Source of the DNA: CADEDV01 sp036374495
GTDB lineage: Bacteria > Bacteroidota > Bacteroidia > Chitinophagales > Chitinophagaceae
NCBI GenBank assembly: GCA_965652975.1
Contig: CBFGYO010000172.1
Span: forward strand, 1 to 7,657
Reading direction: 5' to 3'
DNA length: 7,657 nt
Shown here: in pieces, positions 1-5,692 of the stretch
Numbering within the stretch: the stretch's first letter is position 1
Layout of the letters: the number at the start of each line of letters is the position of its first letter
Made by a program: the position numbers and the translations under genes
The notes under the pieces: model-generated
Databases searched by the model: none
What the model was told of the DNA's origin: nothing
What the model saw: only the letters and a program-made list of their open reading frames with translations

Positions 1-362
1 TTTTCAATGCTCTGCATTTTCTTCACGCTCTTACGAACGGTGTTGAAGTTGGTCAACATACCACCCAGCCACCTTTCGGTAACAAATGGCATATTCACAC
101 GCTTTGCGCATTCGTTCACGATATCCTTCGCCTGTTTTTTTGTACCAACAAACAGGATCTTTTTACCGCTACGTGCGATCTGCTTCATCACAGCTGCAGT
201 TTCCTGCAGGCATTCCACGGTTTTGTTGAGGTCGATGATATGAATACCTTTCTTTTCAGCAAAGATGTAAGGCAACATCTTGGGGTTCCACTTCTTTTTC
301 AGGTGACCGAAATGAACACCTGCGTCGAGAAGTTGCTGTTGTAAGGATGTATTATTTTCCAT
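1..362 (-). CDS. rpsB: 30S ribosomal protein S2, N-terminal 120 residues (cut by window edge)
   Basis: Small-subunit ribosomal protein S2, which binds late in 30S assembly and helps recruit S1-like functions. The reading frame starts at the ATG complementary to 360-362 and reads MENNTSLQQQLLDAGVHFGH, followed by the S2 signature WNPKM and YIF at about residues 25-33, then GIHIIDLNKT, GKKILFVGTKKQA and RWLGGMLTNF near residue 100. These are hallmark S2 segments. About half of the usual 230-270 residue protein is present; the rest lies to the left of base 1. It is the third gene of a minus-strand run after rplM and rpsI, an order common in Bacteroidota, where tsf usually follows. No Shine-Dalgarno site is seen; the sequence before the ATG is A/T-rich and carries a palindromic repeat. 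Identification is very secure. Confidence 0.97.
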   Translation of the reverse strand, partial: MENNTSLQQQLLDAGVHFGHLKKKWNPKMLPYIFAEKKGIHIIDLNKTVECLQETAAVMKQIARSGKKILFVGTKKQAKDIVNECAKRVNMPFVTERWLGGMLTNFNTVRKSVKKMQSIE

Positions 363-394
363 TTGTCGTGAGTTGTTATTATTAGTAGAGTTTG

Positions 395-458
395 GCCTCG
401 AGCCTCGGGCTTCGAGCCACGAGCCATAGCTCGCAGCTCGAAGCCCGCAGCTCGTAGC
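395..458. repeat. 7-base-period imperfect palindrome between rpsI and rpsB
   Basis: The gap between rpsI and rpsB holds two 31-base arms (395-425 and 428-458) separated by 2 bases. The right arm reversed and complemented matches the left at 24 of 31 positions, including an unbroken CGGGCTTCGAGC. The arms are built from a heptamer of the form AGCYNCG, and the mismatches recur at the same place in each heptamer. Several mismatches become G-U pairs in the minus-strand transcript, so the operon mRNA could fold here. No U-run follows on the minus strand, so this is not a typical intrinsic terminator. Confidence 0.85.
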
Positions 459-463
459 TTTCT

Positions 464-853
464 TTATCGTTTAGAGAACTGGAAGCTTCTTCTTGCTTTC
501 TTATGTCCGAATTTCTTACGCTCAACTGAACGGGGATCTCTTTTAAGAAGCCCGGCAGCTTTTAACAGTGGGCGGAAGTCGGGATTAAGTTCTACCAGTA
601 CACGGGAAATACCGAGCATGGCAGCTTCTGCCTGACCTTTTACACCACCGCCGGAAGCATTGATCTTTACATCAAATTTGCCAACGGCATCAATTGTTTT
701 GAAAGGACGTTCTACCTGGTTTTGCAGGTACACCAGCGGAAAATATACCTTGTAGTCTTTATCGTTGACAGTGATTTTGCCATCTCCTTTTGAAAGGAAA
801 ACCCTTGTCACAGATTCTTTACGACGACCAACTCCGTTTTTTTGCTTTTCCAT
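464..853 (-). CDS. rpsI: 30S ribosomal protein S9
   Basis: Small-subunit protein S9, whose basic C-terminal tail reaches the P-site tRNA on the 30S head. The 129 residues match the family's usual length of about 128-130. Visible hallmarks are GVGRRKESVTRVFL at residues 7-20, the glycine loop GGGVKGQAEA at 68-77, the block KRDPRSVERKKFGHKKARR at about 104-122, and the terminal SKR that contacts tRNA. The ATG is preceded by an A-rich leader and no Shine-Dalgarno site, as usual in Bacteroidota. It lies 82 bases downstream of rplM, with a heptamer-based palindrome filling that gap. L13 and S9 are cotranscribed in most bacteria. Intact and very secure. Confidence 0.98.
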   Translation of the reverse strand: MEKQKNGVGRRKESVTRVFLSKGDGKITVNDKDYKVYFPLVYLQNQVERPFKTIDAVGKFDVKINASGGGVKGQAEAAMLGISRVLVELNPDFRPLLKAAGLLKRDPRSVERKKFGHKKARRSFQFSKR

Positions 854-865
854 TATTTTGATTTT

Positions 866-933
866 GAGCTGCGAGCTACGAGTTGCGAGCTACGAGCTAA
901 AGGCTCGCTGCTCGAAGCTCGAGGCTCGAGGCT
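866..933. repeat. 7-base-period imperfect palindrome between rplM and rpsI
   Basis: Second copy of the heptamer-type element, starting 2 bases past the rplM stop. On the plus strand, five units of the GAGCTNC type (866-898) are followed by an AAA loop and five units of the complementary type (902-933). The arms match at about 23 of 32 positions, with mismatches again in phase with the 7-base period. On the minus strand it is followed by A-rich sequence leading into the rpsI ATG, with no U-run, so it does not look like a terminator. Confidence 0.85.
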
Positions 934-935
934 AT

Positions 936-1379
936 TTAAAATTTTAGTTCTTTTGGTTGCTGCGCGCCATGTGGATGTTCCGCACCGGCATACACAAATA
1001 ATTTTTTGTACATCTTACGGCCCAGGCGATTCTTTGGAAGCATGCCTTTTACTGCACGCTCGATCAGCACTTCCGGACGGCGCTTTTGGAGGTTGGCAGC
1101 AGATTCTTCCTTACGTCCACCCGGATAACCCGTAAAGTGGTCATAAACTTTTTGCTCCAGCTTGTTACCTGTAAAAACAACTTTTTCGCAGTTGATCACC
1201 ACGATATAATCGCCAGTATCAACGTGAGGGGTGTAGTATGCCTTGTTCTTACCGCGCAATATCGCAGCAATACGGGCACACATACGACCAACGGTTTGAT
1301 TAGTACCATCAACAACATACCATGTACGTTGCACGGTAGCCTCGTTCGCATGTTTGGTAGTGAAATGTAGTTTGCTCAT
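936..1379 (-). CDS. rplM: 50S ribosomal protein L13
   Basis: Large-subunit protein L13, an early 50S assembly protein binding 23S rRNA. The 147 residues agree with the family length of about 140-150. Family segments are clear: RTWYVVDGTNQTVGRMCARI at residues 18-37, YTPHVDTGDYIVVINCEKV at about 49-67, GYPGGRK at 84-90, AVKGMLPKNRLGRKM at about 109-123, and YAGAEHPHGAQQP near the end. It is the first gene of the minus-strand run rplM-rpsI-rpsB, with a probable promoter about 100 bases upstream and a leader that can form a small hairpin. The start ATG at 1379 gives the expected N-terminus; the short charged extension before RTWYVV is normal in this phylum. Very secure. Confidence 0.98.
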   Translation of the reverse strand: MSKLHFTTKHANEATVQRTWYVVDGTNQTVGRMCARIAAILRGKNKAYYTPHVDTGDYIVVINCEKVVFTGNKLEQKVYDHFTGYPGGRKEESAANLQKRRPEVLIERAVKGMLPKNRLGRKMYKKLFVYAGAEHPHGAQQPKELKF

Positions 1380-1396
1380 TATTTTGAAATCTTTGA

Positions 1397-1416
1397 GCTG
1401 TACTTTATAATACAGC
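1397..1416 (-). promoter_or_regulatory. Small hairpin in the rplM leader
   Basis: A perfect 6-base stem (GCTGTA/TACAGC) encloses an 8-base A/T-rich loop 17 bases upstream of the rplM start codon. Leaders of ribosomal protein operons, including rplM in some phyla, often bind an operon product for feedback control. That known precedent and the position suggest a regulatory role, but the stem is short and could be chance. There is no family match that I can verify by eye. Confidence 0.3.
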
Positions 1417-1476
1417 AGTTAAATAATTACAGGAAGAGCTATCCCTCAACCTGTTCCCAACTTGTTTTTGGGGGTG

Positions 1477-1484
1477 CGAAGATA
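1477..1484 (-). promoter_or_regulatory. Probable -7 box of the ribosomal operon promoter
   Basis: On the minus strand this reads TATCTTCG, seven of eight positions against the Bacteroidota consensus TAnnTTTG (six fixed bases, five matched). It would place the transcript start near 1470 and give rplM a leader of about 90 bases. No good TTTG -33 box lies at the expected 19-base spacing, only a TTAG-like sequence about 20 bases away. The stretch from 1485 to 1583 behind it shows no gene or motif that I can support. Confidence 0.45.
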
Positions 1485-1583
1485 AGTTTGAGAGAAATGA
1501 CCACCTAAAATTTGGGGGTGTTTTTTTGGAGGGGCCTTTGTAAGAGATTGATATACAATAAAATTTTTGACGGGATTTTTTCT

Positions 1584-1700
1584 TCCTTAGCTTTTTTGCA
1601 CGCAAAGCACGCTAAGAGGCGCAAAGACCGCAAAGATTTTAAGGCCTTCGCGCTCTTTGCGCTTCTTTGTGGCCTTTGCGGCCAAATTCATTTCTAAGGA
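1584..1700. repeat. Long imperfect palindrome upstream of higBA (CGCAAAG type)
   Basis: Two arms of about 39 bases (core 1598-1683) are rich in CGCAAAG units spaced at roughly 9 bases, and the reversed right arm repeats the same pattern at roughly three of four positions. The core is bracketed by TCCTTAG (1584-1590) and its complement CTAAGGA (1694-1700). It belongs to the same family as the element at 2557-2642: the left arms of the two share the order CGCAAAGCACGCT, AGA, GCGCAAAG, CCGC, AAGA with only a few differences. The short overlapping reading frames here are spurious. Confidence 0.85.
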
Positions 1701-1713
1701 AAATAATTTACAA

Positions 1714-1745
1714 AGTTGGCAAATTGCCAACTAATTATTATTTTG
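1714..1745 (+). promoter_or_regulatory. Putative higBA operator/promoter
   Basis: A perfect inverted repeat, AGTTGGCAA-A-TTGCCAACT (1714-1732), has 9-base arms around one base. It overlaps a GTTG (1715-1718), which sits exactly 19 bases before TTATTTTG (1738-1745). That resembles the Bacteroidota promoter TTTG-N19-TAnnTTTG with one mismatch per box. A palindrome over a -33 box is where an autorepressing HigA-type protein would bind. The palindrome is seen directly; its role is inference, and the implied leader of about 110 bases is long for a toxin-antitoxin operon. Confidence 0.45.
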
Positions 1746-1780
1746 CGGGTCAATATTAATTGAAAGACAAGTTTGTCGGG

Positions 1781-1874
1781 AACGATGAGCGTGGTATGTA
1801 AACAACCAGTGAATGCGGCTTAAGCATAACTACATCCACATTATTAATTTTAAAAAATTGATATGCTCATCGTT
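1781..1874 (+). repeat. 10-base inverted repeat spanning the higB start
   Basis: AACGATGAGC at 1781-1790 is perfectly complementary to GCTCATCGTT at 1865-1874, which begins on the last base of the higB ATG. If the transcript starts upstream of 1781, the two would pair across 74 bases and bury the first codons of the toxin gene. The intervening A/T-rich stretch holds no gene. Whether it works as a translational lock is inference. Confidence 0.4.
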
Positions 1875-2156
1875 TATTTAGAAATACTAAATGCTTTTGC
1901 GAAAAACCATGCCAATGCCCGGAAAAGTCTCGCCACCTGGAAGACAACAACCGAACGAGCTTCCTGGAGAAATAAGCATGATGTGTTGACGGACTTTCCA
2001 AAAGCAAAAATGATATCGAACAATAGAGCACGATTTGAGATTGTCCACAATACTTACCGGTTGATCACATATATTGATTATACAGATCAGATTGTAGTAA
2101 TTCGCTTTATTGGAACACATACAGAATATGACAGGATTGATCCTGCAACCATATAA
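1863..2156 (+). CDS. higB: HigB-type mRNA interferase toxin
   Basis: Toxin of a type II toxin-antitoxin pair. HigB proteins are RelE-fold ribonucleases that cut mRNA, usually on the ribosome. The 97 residues match the usual length of about 95-105. Family traits are the N-terminal helix with a basic residue-rich loop followed by W26 and W35 (TW and SW), the block NNRARFEIVHNTYRLI at 53-68, and the C-terminal signature RFIGTHTEYDRID at 81-93, in which H86 and Y89 lie in the catalytic region. Toxin-first order, with the antitoxin 10 bases downstream, is characteristic of HigBA. The N-terminus MLIVYLEILNAF fits the family, so the ATG at 1863 is accepted. The region is A+T-rich compared with flanking genes, consistent with acquisition. 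Confidence 0.9.
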   Translation: MLIVYLEILNAFAKNHANARKSLATWKTTTERASWRNKHDVLTDFPKAKMISNNRARFEIVHNTYRLITYIDYTDQIVVIRFIGTHTEYDRIDPATI

Positions 2157-2166
2157 AAGAAATATT

Positions 2167-2538
2167 ATGAATCAGTGGTTTTTAATAGAAAATAAACATG
2201 ACTACGAGAAGGCCACGAAGCGTTTTGAAATTATCCATACTGTAAAACGAGGGTCTGAATTCCATAAGGAAAAAATGCTACTGGCCTATCTAATCAATCA
2301 ATATGAAGAAAAGCAATGGAGTGTTCCGGATGTTGATCCTATCGAAATGATTAAAATAAGAATGGAAGATTTCGGATATACTGCATCTGATCTTGCAGCC
2401 GAATATGGTGATAAGGGAACTGTAAGTAAGGTTTTAAACTATAAGCAGGCCCTATCGCTTACAATGATCCGTAAATTCAGCAAACTATTACGTATTCCAG
2501 CCGATGCATTAACTAAAGAATACAAGCTCCAGAATTAG
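2167..2538 (+). CDS. higA: HigA-type antitoxin with HTH_XRE domain
   Basis: Antitoxin that neutralises HigB and normally represses its own operon. The 123 residues have an N-terminal half (about 1-55) of the kind seen in longer HigA proteins, with the phrase YLINQYEEKQW at 41-51. A Cro/C1-type helix-turn-helix follows at about 57-114, starting DPIEMIKIRMEDFGYT and running through DLAAEYGDKGTVSKVLN, ending RIPADAL, all typical of HigA. I chose the ATG at 2167 because it follows the higB stop by 10 bases. An in-frame TTG at 2110 would overlap higB and add 19 residues without family similarity. By hand count, G+C over 2161-2520 is about 36%, against about 45% at 2881-3060 in the next gene. Confidence 0.9.
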   Translation: MNQWFLIENKHDYEKATKRFEIIHTVKRGSEFHKEKMLLAYLINQYEEKQWSVPDVDPIEMIKIRMEDFGYTASDLAAEYGDKGTVSKVLNYKQALSLTMIRKFSKLLRIPADALTKEYKLQN

Positions 2539-2556
2539 TCTCCATAAAAAGCTTTA

Positions 2557-2642
2557 GGACGCAAAGCACGCTGAGAAGCGCAAAGTCCGCGAAGAGCTCA
2601 AAATCTTTGCGGTCCTTGCGCTTCTTAGCGAGCTTTGCGTCC
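2557..2642. repeat. Near-perfect 39-base hairpin between convergent higA and MBL gene
   Basis: Left arm 2557-2595 and right arm 2604-2642 match at 33-34 of 39 positions, beginning GGACGCAAAGC and ending GCTTTGCGTCC around an 8-base loop. It fills the gap between two converging stop codons, 18 bases after higA and 5 bases beyond the end of the minus-strand gene, so it may end transcription from both sides. On the minus strand a T5 run follows a few bases later; the plus side has only an A/T-rich stretch. Same family as the element at 1584-1700. Confidence 0.9.
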
Positions 2643-2647
2643 AATAT

Positions 2648-3484
2648 TTAGAATAAAGACAATTGCACATGCTCAGCCGGAACTCGCTGCCTGAGTTTTA
2701 AAATCCCGGCACCATTGTTCTTTTGAATACAAAAAACCGGAGTTTCCTCATACCGCGACGCGACAACAATATTTGTTGCCCCTGCATGTTCCTTAAACAG
2801 GCGCTCCACCAATTGCGGTGAATTGTTATTCTTTGATAAATGAGAAAGAATTAAATGATTTAATGAACGGCTCCTGTAGTTTTTAAATAAATCCAGCGCC
2901 TGTGCATTCGACAAATGGCCCTCATCGCCATGTATGCGCTGCTTAAGGTAATAGGGGTAACTGCCTTTCATCAGCATGTCTTCGCAATAATTCGATTCAA
3001 GGAATGCCGCATCACACTGGCCAAAATGCCGGATCACTTCCTTACAGCAATAACCGATATCTGTAAACACACCCACCGATATATCGTCGCAGGTAATCAT
3101 AAAACTATGGGGATCCATTGCATCATGCGACTTTTTGAAAGCAGTTACCTGCAGTGCGCCGATAGTCAACACCTTCTTCGATTTAAAGCTATATACCAGC
3201 TCCTGTTCCACCGGGATATTGGCTGACCTCAATGTTGACTGGGTAATGTAAACTGGAAGGCGGTATTTTTTAGATAGGGCGGGAATGCCTGTAATATGAT
3301 CGGAATGCTCGTGCGAAACAAAAATGGCCTTTACTTTTTCCATATCCAGGCTCAATCGCTTCATTCGCCTTTCCGTTTCGCGGCACGATATGCCTGCATC
3401 GATAAGTATGGCCTCAGTGTCATTACCTATATAAAAGCAATTGCCATTGCTACCCGAGTTCAGCGATGTAATGAATAAGGCCAT
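2648..3484 (-). CDS. MBL-fold metallo-hydrolase, YycJ/WalJ-like
   Basis: Metallo-beta-lactamase-fold hydrolase of 278 residues. The N-terminus SLNSGSNGNCFYIG (7-20) and LIDAG (27-31) are typical of the YycJ/WalJ group, as is its overall length of about 265-280. The metal-binding motif HEHSDH is at 58-63, with further candidate ligands H120 (KSHD), D142 (TDIG), H190 (GHLSN) and H215 (SHLS). WalJ in Firmicutes is linked to cell-envelope and DNA-repair phenotypes, and the Bacteroidota version is less well defined; nuclease activity is plausible but not shown here. The ATG at 3484 begins MALFITSLNSG as expected; a GTG at 3517 would add 11 unconserved residues. It lies 64 bases downstream of another MBL gene on the same strand and converges with higA. 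Confidence 0.88.
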   Translation of the reverse strand: MALFITSLNSGSNGNCFYIGNDTEAILIDAGISCRETERRMKRLSLDMEKVKAIFVSHEHSDHITGIPALSKKYRLPVYITQSTLRSANIPVEQELVYSFKSKKVLTIGALQVTAFKKSHDAMDPHSFMITCDDISVGVFTDIGYCCKEVIRHFGQCDAAFLESNYCEDMLMKGSYPYYLKQRIHGDEGHLSNAQALDLFKNYRSRSLNHLILSHLSKNNNSPQLVERLFKEHAGATNIVVASRYEETPVFCIQKNNGAGILKLRQRVPAEHVQLSLF

Positions 3485-3492
3485 ATCGGTTT

Positions 3493-3500
3493 CAAATGTA
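3493..3500 (-). promoter_or_regulatory. Possible -7 box just upstream of the YycJ-like gene
   Basis: The minus strand reads TACATTTG, a perfect match to TAnnTTTG, 8 bases upstream of the ATG at 3484. No TTTG is found 19 bases further up. If used, the transcript would be almost leaderless. An 8-base degenerate motif can easily occur by chance. Confidence 0.25.
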
Positions 3501-3548
3501 GCAAATAGCGAGGCCACTGCCGTTGATGTTAAAAAATATTCCCGCTAC

Positions 3549-4580
3549 TCAAAGCTTCCACCAGGTATTGCTGACATTTTTTTCACCTACAACAACTGGT
3601 TCACCGATAAGCGGAGTGATTACTTCTACGTGCAGCTCTTCAGCCTTTGCCATAATGCGTTCCACCGGTTCGTTCCAGGCATGCATGGCCAATGTAAACT
3701 TACCCCAGTGTACCGGCAGCAGCGTTTTTGCACGCAGGTCTTTTGCCGCCTGCACCGTTTCTTCCGGCATCATATGAATATGTGGCCATTGCACATTGTA
3801 TTGACCTGCTTCCAGCAATGCGACATCGAATGGACCATAACGATCACCGATTTCTTTAAAATGAGTATCATAACCCGAATCACCGCCTATAAATATCGAA
3901 TGATCGGAAGATTTTAGCACAAACGACGACCATAAGGATTGAAATCTTTTGATTCCCCGACCTGAAAAATGTCGGGCTGGCACTGCCACCAGCGTTAGCT
4001 GGTTGCCTGGCCGCGTATCATCCCACCAGTCCATTTCTGTGATGATGTCCGGTGCAAATCCCCAATACAGCAGGTGCGCACCAATACCTAATGAACAATA
4101 AACACGTGATACTTTCTTTTTCAACTTACTCACCGTTTTATAATCAAGGTGATCATAGTGATCGTGCGTCAGGATCAGGTAATCGATCGGCGGCATATCC
4201 TCTGCCGTATATATATCGCTTCCGGGAAAAGCTTTTACCATAAAGGAAAGGGGCGCAGCATTTCCGCTGAATACCGGATCAACAAGTATGTTCTTTCCCG
4301 CGATTCTTATAAAATAAGATGAATGGCCAAACCAGATAATCACGGGCAGGTCGGAACGAAGTGAATGAAGATCTGTTTTTACTGAAGGAAGTGTTGCAGG
4401 CGGTACGGTATTCCTGTTTTTGTTAAAAAATTCAAGTACCATCTTCCAATAGGAAGTATCTTCTGCAATCATTGGTGTTTCAGAGAGATTGCGGAACCCT
4501 TTTGCTGTATAGTTGGGCGACTGTTTCAATCGTTCCAGGTATTTGCCGCGTGGAAGGCGGCCGGTACTACGCAATGACAT
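3549..4580 (-). CDS. MBL-fold metallo-hydrolase, NAPE-PLD/UlaG-like
   Basis: Zinc-dependent hydrolase of 343 residues from the MBL branch that includes N-acyl-phosphatidylethanolamine phospholipase D and UlaG-like lactonases. In order: GHSSYFIRIAGKNILVDPVF at about 85-104, the metal motif THDHYDHLD with its histidines at 139-144, VPARHFSGRG with H204, the SLWSSFVL segment that is typical of NAPE-PLD relatives, GGDSGY with D234, GPFDVALLEAGQY, MMPEE, and VHWGKFTLAMH with H291. The full ligand set is present, so it should be active; the substrate is unknown. I chose the ATG at 4580; a TTG at 4598 would add 6 residues. Many relatives carry an N-terminal membrane segment, which is absent here, so the protein is predicted to be soluble. 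It is probably cotranscribed with the next MBL gene. Confidence 0.87.
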   Translation of the reverse strand: MSLRSTGRLPRGKYLERLKQSPNYTAKGFRNLSETPMIAEDTSYWKMVLEFFNKNRNTVPPATLPSVKTDLHSLRSDLPVIIWFGHSSYFIRIAGKNILVDPVFSGNAAPLSFMVKAFPGSDIYTAEDMPPIDYLILTHDHYDHLDYKTVSKLKKKVSRVYCSLGIGAHLLYWGFAPDIITEMDWWDDTRPGNQLTLVAVPARHFSGRGIKRFQSLWSSFVLKSSDHSIFIGGDSGYDTHFKEIGDRYGPFDVALLEAGQYNVQWPHIHMMPEETVQAAKDLRAKTLLPVHWGKFTLAMHAWNEPVERIMAKAEELHVEVITPLIGEPVVVGEKNVSNTWWKL

Positions 4581-4693
4581 ATCGAAAATTTTAAGCAAGT
4601 TAAATGCTTGCCATATATGCCTAACGCTTCAAATCGGTAAACCAACCATAATACACGGTCAAAGGCCGTACCAGAAGGAGAGAGTAGAGGTAT

Positions 4694-4900
4694 GTTGAGG
4701 TTGTACGGCCACAGAGTACACAGGGTAGCGCAGCGTTTCGCGGAGCTTTGTGTTCTTTGTGAATTCTTTGTGCCATTTGTAATCCTTAGTTAGTCTGATT
4801 TTTAGTGCATCACAACGAACACAAAGAACCACGACGAACACAATGAATCTCTGTGAAACTCTGCGCTACCCTGTGTACTCTGTGGCCGTACAACCTCAAC
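4694..4900. repeat. 207-base element with perfect 40-base inverted ends
   Basis: Bases 4694-4733 are exactly repeated as the reverse complement at 4861-4900. The inner 127 bases continue the symmetry imperfectly for about 35 more bases per side, using TTTGTG/CACAAAG-like units spaced at about 9 bases. An extra GGCCGTAC at 4664-4671 could pair instead with GTACGGCC at 4703-4710, offering an alternative small hairpin. No clear target duplication is seen outside the ends, and no protein is encoded, so a MITE-like or structural repeat is more likely than an insertion sequence. The rest of the gene-free stretch 4581-4979 shows only an A/T-rich leader (about 4950-4979) before the next gene. Confidence 0.9.
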
Positions 4901-4979
4901 CTCCCTCCCAACTCTCACCTCCCAAAATCTCCCCCCAGAAGTTCAACTCTTGATTATATTGCTGTTCAAATAAAAATAA

Positions 4980-5582
4980 ATGGCAACACACGCACTTGGC
5001 CGCTCAACCTTTGGCGATTCGAAAAATGCCGGCAACCTGATGACGCTGGAAGAAGCACATGCACTATTAAGTGAATGGGTACCCAATGAACGGCTACGTT
5101 TACATATGAAACAGGTAGCTGCAGTGATGAAGGCCTGGGCATTGGAAAAGGAAAATGCAGATGCGACAACAGCTTTGAAATGGGAACTTGCCGGCCTGCT
5201 CCATGATGCTGACTGGGAAAAATATCCCGACGATCATTGCCGCATAATTATCGAAGAACTGGAGCGGAGAAATATAGATCCTGAAGTCATTCATTGCATT
5301 GCCTCACACGGTCCCAACTATTTCGGCGTAGAGCCAGCCAACACGATGGATAAAATGATCTATGCCATTGATGAATTATCGGGCTTTGTGCATGCCGCTG
5401 CGCTGATAAGACCTACTAGATATGAAGGACTGGAAGTAAAGAGCGTGATGAAAAGGTTGAAGACTCCATCTTTTGCTGCGCAGGTGAACAGGGAGGAAAT
5501 TGCGGATGCAGCGAAAAGAGCGGGGATTTCAATTGAGGAACTGGTGCAATTTATAATTGACCATCAAAAAGAAGTCGGGTAA
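4980..5582 (+). CDS. HD-domain phosphohydrolase (HDIG-type)
   Basis: Putative metal-dependent phosphohydrolase of the HD superfamily, 200 residues. Candidate ligands are H42 (LHMKQVAAVM), the HD pair H75-D76 in GLLHDADWEKYPDDH, H105 or H110 (VIHCIASHG) and D131 in AIDELSGFVHAAALIRP. This pattern matches small stand-alone HD/HDIG hydrolases of about 180-190 residues; the substrate is unknown. Two starts are possible. The ATG at 4980 follows an A-rich leader (AAATAAAAATAA) and G+C rises sharply there, which favours it. The ATG at 5040 begins MTLEEAHALL, where similarity to relatives would be expected to begin, and would give 180 residues. It is divergent from the MBL pair and convergent with the SusE/F-like gene. 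Confidence 0.85.
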   Translation: MATHALGRSTFGDSKNAGNLMTLEEAHALLSEWVPNERLRLHMKQVAAVMKAWALEKENADATTALKWELAGLLHDADWEKYPDDHCRIIIEELERRNIDPEVIHCIASHGPNYFGVEPANTMDKMIYAIDELSGFVHAAALIRPTRYEGLEVKSVMKRLKTPSFAAQVNREEIADAAKRAGISIEELVQFIIDHQKEVG

Positions 5583-5599
5583 ATATTTTTATGGGAAAA

Positions 5600-5683
5600 G
5601 TTTCTCGCGGCGCACGCTACGAAATGCCACGACGCAACGGTATTCGTTGCGTCGTGGCTCACTTTGCGTGCGTTGAGTGAAAC
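5600..5683. repeat. Palindromic hairpin between convergent HD and SusE/F-like genes
   Basis: A perfect 14-base stem, GCCACGACGCAACG at 5626-5639 with its complement at 5645-5658, surrounds the loop GTATT. Weaker complementarity (GTTTC ends, CGCACGC) extends it to 5600-5683. It lies between converging stop codons, 17 bases after the HD gene and 9 bases beyond the SusE/F-like gene. On the minus strand TTTT follows the stem directly, and on the plus strand a TTTT lies about 7 bases beyond, so a bidirectional terminator role is reasonable. Confidence 0.8.
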
Positions 5684-5692
5684 AATCGAGTT

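Noticed and set aside
1405..1605. 66-residue minus-strand reading frame upstream of rplM
   Set aside because: It covers the rplM promoter and leader, is lysine-rich low-complexity at its start, and resembles no family; open by chance.
1512..1697. 61-residue plus-strand reading frame
   Set aside because: Its sequence is largely the translated palindrome (repeated AKHAKRRKDRK and FALFALLCGLCG), so it is a by-product of the repeat.
2110..2166. TTG-initiated N-terminal extension of HigA
   Set aside because: It overlaps the end of higB in another frame, uses a weak start, and adds residues unlike HigA; the ATG at 2167 is better placed.
3441..3917. 158-residue plus-strand frame opposite the MBL genes
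   Set aside because: It is antisense to two well-supported MBL genes and spans their boundary; no recognisable family.
4593..4611. Short inverted repeat GCAAG/CTTGC upstream of the NAPE-PLD-like gene
   Set aside because: A 5-base stem is too short to distinguish from chance, and no promoter boxes accompany it.
4659..4841. 60-residue minus-strand frame in the gap
   Set aside because: It is made of the 207-base inverted-repeat element and has no protein-like pattern.
4694..4900. Insertion sequence
   Set aside because: Only 207 bases, no transposase frame, and no clear target duplication; at most a non-autonomous remnant.
395..5683. CRISPR array as an explanation for the repeats
   Set aside because: The units are 7-9 bases, contiguous and palindromic, without unique spacers of 30 bases or more, and no cas gene is present.
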